From positions 50,373,511-50,437,510 of the forward strand of contig CM035235.1 in the NCBI GenBank assembly GCA_020226215.1: a DNA stretch of 64,000 nt, written 5' to 3'. Source of the stretch: Sindora glabra. Taxonomy: Eukaryota; Streptophyta; Magnoliopsida; Fabales; Fabaceae. Shown one piece after another: positions 13,681 to 25,130 of this stretch; the first letter of the stretch is position 1; every line of letters starts with the position of its first letter. Below the pieces are notes generated by a model, which worked only from the letters and a program-made list of their open reading frames with translations, searched no databases and was not told the DNA's origin. The position numbers were made by a program, and so were the translations under genes.

Positions 13681-14943
13681 TAATGGCCTTCAAGGTTATA
13701 GGACCATTTATGCTTTTTTTAGTTGGGGCAGATGCCTTTCTAGAAGGGTCTATTTTCTAGATTTTGCTAAAAATAAAAAAATCCAATGTTAATCATGTAT
13801 AATAATATGCAGGAAAAGTTATATATTAACATTACTCAATAATGAATAAAGTAACAAATATAAAATTAGCCCTCAAAACAAATATGACACTAAATGCATA
13901 GTAAAATATATAACTTACATGACAAGCAACTCAAATAAGATTGCACCAATTTTCATGCTTTATAAGCTCTTCCATTAATCTATAAAACCATTGAGCAAAC
14001 ATGAATTATGAAGCAATATATAATATATTTAACTCCTTAAAAAAGACATAATACATGCAATAAAAAAGACTGCAAGTAAAAATGGCAAAAACATCATCAT
14101 TAAATAGAGCATCACTATAATCATACATCCTAATGATGATTAAAATCTAAAAATATCATCAAACACAACATATAATATAATCCTAAATATAATGATGAAT
14201 GAAACTATTATAATGTAACTATACATATATATATACATGATAACTCAACAGAGTCAAATTTAATCTCTTAATATTTATAAATATAACAAAAATAAAAAAG
14301 GAAAATATACCTAAAAAATTTATTAATAACTAAAGTGACCATGAAACTAACTTTGAGTGTAGCAAAAAACTTTGAGAAGGTTTAGAATTCACTGAAGAAA
14401 TTTTTATAATGAAGGTAATGTTAGGGAAATAGGTTTTAAAAAATAAAAGTGATGCAAAATAGAGGATCAAATAAAAATTATGCAAACAAAATAATTACAC
14501 ACCAATTTCTTAATTGACAACTAATATTTTAAATAAACAATGTTCGATTGATAGAAAACAAACATAAAAATACTACAAAACAATCAGTTTCAACATCAAG
14601 TTTTTGAATAATTGACATCATAAGTTCTTTTTCCTTTTCAAATATAATTGTTTACATTCATTTATTATGTTAGTTATGCATATAACTAACATTTTGATAT
14701 CATTTCTATTTTCAAATACATTAACATCAACAAAAGATACGTCAGTTAATAAGTTAACTATTATCGTAAGTTTCTATGGAATTTCAAAAAGGTCATCACA
14801 TAACAATAGATATCATTTTTTTAAACTATCATTTTATTTGCTTTAATAATTTCAAAAATATTATAACGTTAATGTAGACATTAGTTTATCTTATGACTGA
14901 CATTTATCCATCATTTTAGAATTGCAATTATGTAGTAGTAAAT

Positions 14944-15662
14944 ATTAAAAGTCAACTAAATGTAGTCTTTTATTTCTACATCTAAAGCATTCTCACACTT
15001 TTTATCAAATAGATGACTAATTCTTGTTTGTTATAGGAGTAATAGATAGTAAAGCCTTACAACAATTACGTCTTTAAGGATTGAGCTTAAACAAAACTCT
15101 TTACAAGGCCTGAAATGTTTTGAAATTTAACCTGTTACCACTAATACAACCAATTATTAGTAACTAAATGTAATCTTAATTTTCCAAAATGTTAAATAAA
15201 TAAAAAATCTCTAAAAACTTAACAATAAATCAAAAGAGTAATTAATAATGAAAATTATAATTTGAATATGTTACCCAAAAAATTCAAATATAAATAAAAT
15301 AATAGACAAGGGAAATTTTAGGAAATTTTTTATTTTTTAGCCAAGACTTCACTACAAAGTTAATTTCCTTGAATATCCATAACCTATATATTTAAATAAA
15401 AGTAAACTATTAGATTAATCATTTATTAAATGAACAATTTGATTTTGTATTCTAATAGCTTGATATATAGGTTTAAATTTCTTAAGGGATTAATGTCAAA
15501 TCTTTCATAAATTTTACTTGAATTAAAAAGAAATCCCGCCCATATTAGTTACTAAAATAACATCACATTAATTATTTATTTATTATATACCATTTTTAAC
15601 CTAATAATTTAATTCCATGCTAAATTAATTGATCCTTTTTAATTATTTTAATTAAATGCTAA
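14944..15662. other. AT-rich spacer between CACTA and Athila-like elements
   Basis: No gene seen. The last 60 bp (about 15600-15660) resemble the DNA immediately right of the Athila-like element (about 19585-19660, sharing AATCCTTTTTAATTATTTT). The element may have landed between two old copies of a short AT-rich repeat. Confidence 0.4.
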
Positions 15663-15667
15663 GTTAT

Positions 15668-15784
15668 TGACCGCAGTCCCGCAAGTGCACGGGTTAAGTC
15701 GAGTTATAGTATAAAAGATTATTGTCTCCACAGGGATTGCACGTTGAATACTAACTGAATTTCAAGTAAAATTATCTAGGCGTA
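15668..15784 (-). repeat. 3' LTR remnant (terminal 117 bp)
   Basis: This matches 18098-18214 with three substitutions and no gap. The match stops abruptly after GGCGTA: one copy continues into LTR sequence, the other into the protease frame. The outer end TGACCGCAG starts directly after the GTTAT duplication, so this is the true end of the inserted element. Confidence 0.93.
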
Positions 15785-17952
15785 AAGAACTTACCAACCT
15801 TAATAGGTATATCCTCAAGAATACCTACTGGATATTTCACTAAACGGTCGGCTAGTTGAAGAGAAACTGTGGTGGGCTTCATCTCTTCTATGTTCAGTCT
15901 CCTTGCAACCGACAGTGGCATAAGGCTCACACTTGCTCTTAAGTCACACAATGCTCGGTCAATAGGAACATTTCCTATCACACAGGGAATGGAAAAGCCG
16001 TTTGGGTCCTTTAGCTTAGGAGGTAGTTTATTCTGGATGATGACACTACACTCCTCAGTTAGGGCTACAGTTTCATGCTCCTCTAGCTTCCTTTTGTTTG
16101 AGAGAATGTCCTTCAAGAATTTTGCATATGATGGCATTTGTGAAAGAGCATCAGTGAAGGGGATATTGATGTACAGTTTTTTCAAAACTTCCAAGAACTT
16201 TCCAAACTGCTTATCAAGTTTAGCCTTGGCTAATCTTTGAGGATAAGGGATAGGCGGTTTGTATGGTTCCGGAGAGACATATTTTGACTTTTTAGGCAAT
16301 TCCCCTTTTTTTTCTTCAGCTTCATTAGGAATTGAGGCTTTGTTGCCTTCTTTCTGCACTTCCCCCACACTTATATCTTCTTCACCTTCTTGAGTGGCAT
16401 TTGGATCCTTCAATAACTTTCCACTCCTAATAGTTATTTCCTTGCAATGCTCCCTAGGATTTGATTCAAGTTGAGCAGGGAATTGACCAAAAGCTCTAGA
16501 AGAAGAAGCAGAAGCTTGTTGAGCTATTTGAGTTTCCAACATCTTTCCATGTGTGGCCAATGAATCAACCTTGGAGGACAGTTGCCTAATAGAATCTTCC
16601 ATGGCTCTACCATGCTGCCTAAACTCTTCATTAGTTTTCTCTTAGGAAATAAGAAATTTCTCCAAAAGGCCTTCTAATTTAGCAGTGGAAGAGGTTTGAG
16701 CTGGTGGGTTATAGGGTCTTTGATTTTAGAAACCGGATGGTGGTGGTCTATTGGGAGTGGTTTGAGTGTTGTATGGCTGGGTGGGCTTGTAGGAAAAATT
16801 TGGGTGGTTCCTCCATGATGGATTGTAGGTATTTCCAAATGGTTCATTTGAATTTTTCTATCCAAACCCACTGTTTTGCATATAGTTCACTTGTTCAGTG
16901 AAATCTTGCCCCAATGTACACTCAGTTGTCATATGACCTATAATACCACAAATCTCACAAGGAATGTCAGTAGCACCTGTTGCATTTACACTGTTAACTT
17001 AAAATTTATCAAACTTAGCCATAAGTGCATCTACTTTGCTACCTAGACTTCCTAGTGCATCTACCTTAGCTGACAAATAGTTAAAAGCATCTAATTCATA
17101 CTTACTTGAAGCTTTCCTTGAAGATCCCCTCTCATTTGACCATTGGTAATGGTTCAAAGCCATATCTTCAATCAACTCATATGCTTCATCTAACCTTTTG
17201 TTCATCAAAGCACCTCCAGCAGCAGTATCCACAGTAAGCTTAGTATTGTAGTTCAGACCATTATAGAAAGTATGAAGAACTAGCCATTTTTCTAACCCAT
17301 GATGTGGACACAACCGCAACAGTTCCTTGTATCTATCCCAAGCATCAAATAGAGATTCCCCTTCTCTATGAGAAAATGTAGTGATTTCATTCCTTAATTG
17401 GGCAGTCTTGCTTGGAGGGAAATATCTTGATAGAAAAGCCCTCAGTAGCTCTTCCTATGTTGTGATAGATCCTGCTGGTAGTGAGTGCAACCAAGCCCTT
17501 GCTCTATCCCTCAAGGAGAATGGGAAGAGTCTAAGTTTGATAGCATCCGCTGCTATACCATTGATCTTGATTGTATCACAATATTCTAAGAAAATCTGAA
17601 TATGGAGGTTGGGATCCTCCATTGGTAGTCCACCAAACTGGTTTTGCTGCACCATAGATAAAAGAGCTGGCTTCAATTCAAAGTTGTTAACCTCAACAGC
17701 AGGCCTTCTTATACTAGATTAAAGACCAATGGCGTCGGGTGCTGCAAACTCTCTAAGTGATCTGTTATCCATGTCTTCAATTACTGGTTTAAGGTCAATT
17801 ATTTCTTGGGTATGTACTGATTTTTGCTCTCTCCTTCTCCTAAGCAAAGTTCTTTTAATTTCTGGGTCGAAGTCAAGAATTCCTTCAAGACTTCTCATTT
17901 GCATATACAAAGATTTTCTGCAAAAAGAGTAGGTAATACTCGAACAGAACAA
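15772..17952 (-). pseudogene. gag-protease polyprotein of Athila-like element, inactive
   Basis: One reading frame without frameshifts spans the interval but is broken by in-frame stops, including at 17719, 17455, 16999 and 16858. The N-terminal part contains the capsid-like stretch (QQNQFGG, then LRLFPFSLRDRARAWL, then LPAGSITT) typical of plant gypsy Gag. A CCHC zinc knuckle lies at 16918-16959 (C-E-I-C, then H and C at spacing 2-4-4). From 16602 a clean 276-residue stretch holds the linker and aspartic protease. Its active-site motif reads D-L-R-A (D at residue 220) instead of the usual D-L-G-A, a likely inactivating change. The last four codons come from the LTR remnant. Confidence 0.88.
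16918..16959 (-). other. CCHC zinc-knuckle coding segment of gag
   Basis: Fourteen codons reading C-E-I-C-G-I-I-G-H-M-T-T-E-C, a full CX2CX4HX4C knuckle, in the same frame as the upstream Gag and downstream protease parts. All four metal ligands survive even though stops flank it. Confidence 0.9.
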
Positions 17953-18070
17953 AGTAAGAAATAAATGCTATAAAAATAAGAAATATCAGAACAAGATGAA
18001 TTAAGAACTAAAAGAAAATGAATTGCCTAGTCTAATTCACTCAAAACTTACTGTTAATATCAACCAGTTG

Positions 18071-18091
18071 CAATCCCCGGCAACGGTGCCA
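18071..18091 (-). promoter_or_regulatory. retrotransposon primer-binding site (tRNA-Asp type)
   Basis: On the minus strand it reads TGGCACCGTTGCCGGGGATT, complementary to the 3' end of plant tRNA-Asp(GUC) except for one T:C change. It starts six bases inside the 5' LTR end, the expected place for first-strand priming. It is not a tRNA gene; only the acceptor and T-arm end is present. Confidence 0.9.
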
Positions 18092-18097
18092 AAAACT

Positions 18098-19575
18098 TGA
18101 CCGCAGTCCCACAAGTGCACGGGTTAAGTCGAGTTATAGTATAAAAGATTATCGTCTCCACAGGGATTGCACGTTGAATACTAACTAAATTTCAAGTAAA
18201 ATTATCTAGGCGTATCAATTGATAGTGTGAATTAAGGATAAAATGTAAAATAAAGCTTAGTTATCAAGAAAAGGTTTAATTCAATGAAATGAAAGCGTAC
18301 TCAGCTTAAGGTTCCCTTGTAGATTTCATTATGGAATGAATGTAATCCTCTAACTTGGTTTACTGTTAATTTAGACTGCTGGATTACCTAAATTAAGCTA
18401 TACCTCATTGCAAGGCTACTAGCTACTAACCAAAAGATTAAGTGCCTAGAATTACTCTAGTAATCACTCATCTAGGTTGCATTAACTTGCTTTAGAATCC
18501 ATTTTCAGACATTTCATCTTGTGTAAAAGAATCCAATTAGCTTAATTCTTAAGTCTAATTGATATTCCCAATGATCATGCAAGGTTCAATTAATTAATTG
18601 ATCATTTCAACCTAGAATCAATTAATCCATAACACAAATCCAATATTCCGGATATATTGGTTTGTTCCAGCATAAACAGCATAATCAAATCATAAATCAA
18701 CAGTAAATCAAGATAGATTATATAAAATTCAAATCCATAAATCCATGAACAAGTTCACCCAAGCTGAGCACAAGGGTTTAGTGTGAAAACATTACAAAAT
18801 TAAAAGAAAACCAGAAAACAGAGAGGGAATTCAAACAATTCATGAAGATCTACAAATTCCTTGCTTGAATCTTCAATTCCTTGCTCGAATCTACGTTAGA
18901 AGGTGCCCTTGGTGAGTTTAGGTTTCTCCTAGGGTTTCTCCTAGCAGCTCTCTTTGTTAATTCTTGGTTTCTCCCCTCTCTGCAAAATTTCGCACAAAAC
19001 TTATATTAGTGATGTACACAGGGTCCAACACGGCCCGTGTTGTACCCCGTGTTTCTCAACGAAAGTTAAGCAGCACGATACACATTGTGCGACACGTCCC
19101 ATGTTCTTCTCCGAAGTGTCAAGCAGTAATGTACACGGGGTATGACACGACCCATGTTGTACCCTGTGTTCTTATGCGAAGGATGGTCAGCAGGGTACAC
19201 GGGGTGTGACACTCCTCGTGTTTACCTCAGAAGCGGAGGGCAATATGATACACGGGGTATGACACGGCCCGTGTTTCACCCCGTGTTCTTCTCTGAGTAG
19301 TTCAGTGAAGTCTCGAAGCATTCCAGAAGGATACACGGCCTTCAACACGGGATTCCCATACCCCGTGTTCTTTACCAGGTGAGCAAATTTACTTCGATTC
19401 TCCACAATTCGCATAGTTTTGCCTTCGGATCCTTTTCTAATGCTCATATATGTCCTTTCAAAGCCTGAAAATAAAATATCGAGCATCTAAGTATCTTTTT
19501 CAATCAATTTGTATAAAATATTAAGTAAATAAATGATGAAACTCATAGAATTTATATGCAATTGTACATTTGTCA
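18098..19575 (-). repeat. 5' LTR of the Athila-like element (1478 bp)
   Basis: On the minus strand it begins TGACAAATGTAC at 19575 and ends ACTGCGGTCA at 18098, before the primer-binding site. It is the only full LTR of the element. It includes a GC-rich block of imperfect hairpins (19012-19373) unlike anything else in the window. Confidence 0.9.
19012..19373. repeat. GC-rich hairpin repeats inside the Athila-like LTR
   Basis: About six imperfect units, each 40-65 bp apart, are built on ACACGGGG...ACACGGCCCGTGT...CCCCGTGT. Each unit is itself nearly palindromic; the clearest is 19249-19291, where ACACGGGGT pairs with ACCCCGTGT around an inner ACACGG/CCGTGT stem. Similar CACGGCCGTG-type motifs are known in LTRs of other plant gypsy elements; their function is not known to me. 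Confidence 0.85.
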
Positions 19576-19746
19576 GTTATTAAAATTATTATATTTTATC
19601 CTTAATCTAGTTATTTAATAGCATACTAAATTTATTAATCCTTTTTAATTATTTTGATTGTGATAATAATTTATTATTTATATAATTAAAATTTAACTCA
19701 ATTAACTTGTTTAATAAAAAATGTCAAGACCTTAGGCAACAATAAA

Positions 19747-20258
19747 TAGGGATGGAAATAGGTTAAGTCAAAATAAACTTTATCTTAAATAGGTCATGCT
19801 TGTTTTGTAAATTATTAACTTAAGTTTAGCCTATTAACCTATATGAGATTAAAATTCGAGCTTGGTATAACCTATTAAAAAGTTTGATATAGTCTGTTAG
19901 CCTATTTGAAAACTTACTTATATAAATAAATATTCAAATAAATTAACATATAAAAATCTTTAAGATAAAAATAAATTAATAAATAAATTAGTTCTATATT
20001 TATGATTATTTGTATTAAAATTTTATTAATATTATATTTATATGATGTTATATAATATTGTATTATATATAAATATATAAAATATTTAAATAGGTTAATC
20101 TAATGAGTTTACAAACTGATTCCACAAAAAAAGTAAGCTTGGTTTGTTGACTTAAATAAGTCTACTTATCAACCTTGGTATAACCTACTTAGATAAAGAG
20201 ACTAGATTAAGCTAAGCTATAGTTCTTTGATAGATGACTTAATCTATTTCCACTCCTA
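19747..20258. mobile_element. hAT-type MITE, copy 1 (512 bp)
   Basis: The left end is TAGGGATGGAAATAGGTTAA; the right end on the opposite strand is TAGGAGTGGAAATAGATTAA, continuing AGTC on both sides. The flanks ACAATAAA (19739-19746) and ACAATAAT (20259-20266) match at 7 of 8 positions, fitting the 8-bp duplication of hAT elements. The interior is AT-rich and has no coding frame. It is related to the element at 30948-31340, sharing the interior words around TATTGTATTAT and AAATAGGTTAA. Confidence 0.8.
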
Positions 20259-20266
20259 ACAATAAT

Positions 20267-20869
20267 TAAGCTATTTCTTTTGTTAAATATTTAACGGTAT
20301 TTTCAATTTTTGAACTTTTTTTTAAATCTATGGTAAAACATATAAAGAAAAAAAAGTCTAATCAACTTGTTACTTATCATGCTAAAGAAATGAATCAATC
20401 TAATATCATTTTTAACAACAACACAATAAAACATTTGAAATATATATAATACTATAAATAAAGCATAACAAGAGCTTTTAATAGAAATTTAAAAAAGGAA
20501 AATTCATTCACTAAGATTCAATTGAAAAGGTAAGAAAATAAATCTTATTTAGTCAATGGTAATGTTCATCTTAAAGGTAAATGGATTTTTTTCATTTAAT
20601 AAAACTAAAATAATTGAAAAAGTAAAGAAATAAACTTAATATGCTTGAAAATTGAAAATATAATTAAATTAATTTATGTAATAAAATTAAGGATAAATAA
20701 AATATTAGGAGTTTGTTAAAATAATTAATTTCAATAAGTTGAAATTATGAATACATAAATAAAATTTAGCAAGTTGTGAAATTAAATTTTTTTATGACAC
20801 ATGAAATAATCTAGTAAAAATATTAAGTAAAGTGTCCATGTCCTAAAAACATATCTAGGTTGTGGAAGT
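20267..20869. other. AT-rich spacer
   Basis: No gene or paired-end element recognised. Its right part may belong to the LTR-like repeat that follows, whose low-coordinate border is uncertain. Confidence 0.4.
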
Positions 20870-23199
20870 TTTATTGTCATGACTTTAATTCAATTGTGAT
20901 CATTGTGAAACTTACTATTTAATTTCCACTAGTATAATCTCATTCATTCATCACTATTTTAATTATTTAACTAAAATTATACAAGGATGGAAAGGCAACA
21001 TTAGAGAAAAAAGGGCATATCATTAATTATCAACAATTTTACAAAATATGTAAAAGTTAAGTTTACTTATAATCCTTTTAAATCGAGGATAATCTAATTT
21101 AACTTATTCAGAAGGATTCAATTCGTAATTCATCTACCTAATGCCTATACAGAATAAGGCCTTAAAAATTATCCTATTTGACAAAAGTTTATGCTACCAA
21201 AACCATTATGAAGAAGCTTCCAATGGAATTAGCTCTAAGAAGGTAATGCTAGAGGCTCGACCTATGTATTTATAAAATAAACATGGAAAATTGAGTTTAA
21301 GGCATAATAAATGAATAATCTAGAATAAACAAATGTAATAATGTATCTATTTACTCATCAGACCATTCTTTTGTAAACTTAACACATAAAACATTCCAAA
21401 TTCATCAATTTATTGTCATAAGATACTTAATCATAACTATATTATCATAATCATGTCACATGGAAATAGCTAGTGATATTGAAGTTTGAATCTTATAACA
21501 TAATACACAATGATTGATAATAAAAGCAATTAAACCTCTTTATAACTCCCAAATTAACTTTATGCCCTTCATAAACCTATCATTATCTCTTTAAAGTCGA
21601 TCTTATACCTTCTACAAGCAATTTACTACAGCATAATATTTGATAATTATATCATCCCCTATTATATTTCTCATATCAAAATGCATAATTTATTTCTTTC
21701 TTATATCAAATCTCAAACCATAGTCATTACATTATCATTGCAACATCATGTCTCAATACATAGCCATATAACTCATCTTAACTTATAAATGTATAAGCAA
21801 ATTTAATCTCATCACATATCATGTGTAGCATCATGTCCAAGACTTACTTCATCTCATGAATAACATAATAAGTGTATTCATAATGCATAACATATGACAC
21901 ATTACCTCAATTTCCTATCCTATAATCACTATTTCATGATATAATAGTCACACACATGTTTAAAAAAGGTGAAAATCCTCAAGGAAATGTTCATATGCCA
22001 ATCTCAAGGTTAAACATGCATTAAAAGATCAATTGTATTTAGTTACAATATCAAAACATGAAAAAGGACTAGATGAATCGCTTTTAAAAGTAATTAGAGT
22101 GCAATTTGTTATTTTAGAAGAATAGAATTAATTTGAGAACTGATTCAATGTAAATGTTTCAATTCTAGAGAAATGGAGTTAGTTCTAGAACTAACTCATG
22201 TATGAATCTCAATTTTAAAAAAAGGAGAATCGATTCTGGAATCAATTGATGCATGAAGTTTAATTTCTAACATGGAGAATTGATTCTAAAATCAATTTAT
22301 GCATAAAGTGTCCACATTTTCCTAAAAAAATTACTATTCACTTAACATTAAGTGCATTTTTAACTCATTTATTACTTATCAAATCATCGTTCATTTATCA
22401 AATACATATATCTAACACTCCTTGCAAGCTGCTTTTAACGTTCAATTCAATTTGAACTTTATGAATCAGCATACTTCAAATAAATTCAAATAAAACCTAA
22501 TATATAACACAACCAATAAATTTTAGCAAATTAATAATTTAGGCTAGAATATCCACTCATGAGGTATAAAAAAGGATGCTAAGAAGTATATTAAATGCCC
22601 TTTAATTTAATCACATCAAAATTCAAGAGTTTCCTTAATTAGGGTTCCAATTTCTTTTTTGAAACAAAAATAATTTTAATCCTTATCAAATTAAAAGAAC
22701 AAGAATAGGAATTCTAACAATAATAATACCTTACCTTAATTAGATGAAGAATTTGAGAAAAATTGATGCTTTCTTACCTTGATTTAAGAAGATGATAGGG
22801 AAGAAGAAGAAAATATAAAAGGAAATAAGGAGTGTTGAATGGATTGGGAGAAATAAAAAGGGAAAAGATAATGGTGTCATAAAAAATGAAGAATAGTAAT
22901 TTGGGCATTTTTTAAAATATTTTTTAAATCTCCTCCATACTTGTATATTATTTATAATAACTTAAAATCTTAAACATTATTGTCCTACTTATTTTTCCTT
23001 ATTTATTTCTCACAAAATCTTTATACCAAACTTATTAAAACATTAAATTTTATTTTATCCAATAATTCATTCATAACTATTTATCAAAATTTTCTTTTTA
23101 TACATACAAGTTCATTTCAAACAAGTGCATATTAATTATTTTAATTATTTTTACTATAAAATAAATTTTAAACTATTATATTTTAAAGAGAGTGTAGCA
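20870..23199 (-). repeat. long LTR-like repeat, copy 1
   Basis: This aligns, with many substitutions, to a split copy at about 50760-51088 plus 56917-59402. Shared landmarks in order are GTCATGACTTTAATTCAATTGT, ACAGAATAAGGCC, a set of AGAATTGATTCT/AATCAATTTATGCAT motifs (22080-22310), and a GATGAAGAA/ACCTTGAT stretch near 22740-22790. On the minus strand it starts TGCTACACTCTC at 23199, preceded by an A/G-rich run like a polypurine tract. This suggests a chromovirus (Tekay/Del-like) 3' LTR. There is no matching 5-bp duplication at the ends, so it is probably a fragment rather than a solo LTR. The low-coordinate end is approximate. Confidence 0.55.
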
Positions 23200-24807
23200 C
23201 TTGCCCTTTTTTTATTTGATAAATCCAATGTCAACTAATATTTATTTAGATTAATTTTTTACCTAATTTAACTAGAGCATTACCAAAAAAGTATAGGCAA
23301 AACTTTCACATTTCATAATTTTTTTTGGCATGAGCACCCTACTTAATATTTTTACTAGATTATGTCATATATTACAAGAAATTGATTTCATAACTTGCTA
23401 GGTTTTGTTTATCTGTTTATAATTTCACCCCATTGATATTAATTGTTTTAGCAACCTTTCAGTATTTTGTTCATTTTAATTTTTTTACCCAAAATAATTT
23501 TATTATATTTTTACATTTGAATCATATTAAATTTATTTATTTACTTATAAAATTAATTTTAATTTCATTTGAAAAATCAATTTAATTGGTTCTATAAAAA
23601 AAATCATTTGCTTTTAAAGTAAATGTTATCATTAATCGATAAAATTAAATTTATTAACTTTTCAATCAAATCCCAATGAATGAATAAGAAATTTTCTTTG
23701 AAATTCCGTTAAGATCTTTTGTTATGCTTTATTTATAGTACTATATGTTTTCATTTCAAATGTTTTATTGAATTGCAGTAAAAAATGGTATTAGACTGCT
23801 TCATTTTTCTTTATCATGATATCTAATTTTTTGTTTTTTAGGGCAATATGTTAATGAAGAGGATGTTTGACAAATAGATTTTTAATCAACTTTTAACTAA
23901 TTGGAATATCTTTTTCCTATTTGATTAAATCAATCAATTGATTTCAGTGTTTAATAAATAATTATTTTAGCTAGCTTATCAATCCTTAAATAGTCATTTT
24001 AAAAAAAGTTAAGAATAATAACTTTTTGGAACAACTAATTTACATTTAGTATAAAAAAAATTCTTACCTATAATTATAAAAGTTTTTACATTTCCATTCT
24101 TGATAAATAATAAAATAATAAATTTTATTTATTTATTTTTTAGGGAAAAATATAATACATATAATAAATTATAATTATTTACTTATAAAATAAAAACTAA
24201 ATACGTATAATAAATTATATCAAAATATTTATATAATAATTAAAAAATATATGAATATAATTATATTTTTCTATCAAATTGTTAAAAGAGAATAAAATAT
24301 ATGTTTCATTTCATAGAAAATTTATTAAGAAAATTAATATTTTGTTAAATGATATCTTTTAAATTAAAGAATAATATATATTAAAAAGAGGAATAACAAA
24401 ATAATATTACTTTTGAAAAATATATTTTTATAGTTAAAATGTGTAATTTGTTAATATTTTTAATGATAAATATATAAATTTTAAATTTAATATTAAAATA
24501 CTTATAAAATAAATTTCAATAGTTGTTATATCTACCAAAATAAGTACTTTTAACTAGAAAATTATAATTATCTATTTTTTAAAAAATTAAATAAGTGTAA
24601 TAAATTATAATGATATAATTTTTTTAAAATTATTATAATAAATAATATATTATAATCTAAAATATTATTTAAGTAAAAGAATACTTAAATAAATCCTAAA
24701 ATATATACATTCCGTATATATTATTTTACATATAAATAATTAAAAATAAATAAATAATTTTATCAAATATATTTAAATAAATAACTAATAATATCAACTG
24801 ATTAAAT
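23200..24807. other. very AT-rich DNA, no gene seen
   Basis: If the preceding repeat is a 3' LTR, retrotransposon coding sequence should lie here on the minus strand. I found no reverse transcriptase or integrase motif. Long A/T runs dominate. Confidence 0.5.
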
Positions 24808-24809
24808 TA

Positions 24810-25128
24810 CTCCCTTCATTTCTATTTATTTGTCGCCATTAACTAATTTCACACATATTAAAAAAGTAGTTTAATTTATTTATTATTAGTGAACTTTACA
24901 AAATTATCCTTTATGTATAAAATTTAAAATAGTTAAAAATAGAGAGAAAAATATAAAGAAATAAATACAAGTGGGTTAATAGTGTAGAATAATAAAATAT
25001 TTATTAATGAAAAAGAATGGTAAATTTAGAAAAAGAACATTTAATAGTTCATTAAAATTTTAAAGTGATAGATAAAAATGAACAAAAAAATTCTTTAAAA
25101 TGCAACAGATAAAAATGAATAGAGAGAG
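24810..25128. mobile_element. Stowaway-like MITE, copy 2 (319 bp)
   Basis: The left end is CTCCCTTCATTTCTATTTAT, followed by TTGTC. The right end on the opposite strand is CTCTCTCTATTCATTTTTAT, followed by CTGTT. TA dinucleotides flank both ends (24808-24809 and 25129-25130). The CTCCCT start and TA duplication are typical of Stowaway (Tc1/mariner-type) MITEs. It is non-coding. Confidence 0.72.
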
Positions 25129-25130
25129 TA

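Larger units (their letters stand above)
9078..14940 (-). mobile_element. decayed CACTA (En/Spm-type) element
   Basis: The left end is CACTACTATAAAATAATTAA. The right end read on the opposite strand is TACTACTACATAATTGCAAT, the first C being replaced by T. The 3-bp direct repeat AAT lies at 9075-9077 and 14941-14943, the TSD length of CACTA elements. Both ends carry clustered subterminal words around GACAT and CATCAATTTTT (about 9130-9330, and 14590-14910 in inverted form). Transposase-like remnants lie on the minus strand at 12880-13680. A second CACTACAATAAAATAAA end lies at 10913 and another subterminal cluster stops near 10375. The region may therefore be two nested or tandem elements, and the outer borders are a best guess. 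Confidence 0.55.
15668..19575 (-). mobile_element. Athila-like Ty3/gypsy retrotransposon, internally deleted
   Basis: The element is bounded by a 5-bp direct repeat, GTTAT, at 15663-15667 and 19576-19580, and its ends are TG...CA. Read on the minus strand it has a complete 5' LTR (19575-18098), a tRNA-Asp type primer-binding site (18091-18071), a gag-protease frame (17952 to 15772), and then only the last 117 bp of the 3' LTR (15784-15668). Reverse transcriptase, RNase H, integrase, polypurine tract and most of the 3' LTR are missing. Both TSDs are intact, so the deletion followed insertion. Athila is inferred from the PBS, the gag style and the LTR length; a related Tat lineage is possible. 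Confidence 0.88.

Noticed and set aside
16674..16901. 65-residue frames on both strands in the gag region
   Set aside because: They are out of frame with the Gag-protease frame defined by the zinc knuckle and protease.
18071..18091. tRNA-Asp-like 3' end
   Set aside because: Only the acceptor and T-arm end is present and it lies at an LTR edge, so it is a primer-binding site.
18954..19486. Three frames of 63-99 residues in the LTR
   Set aside because: They translate the GC-rich hairpin block and show no protein-like motif; LTRs do not normally encode proteins.
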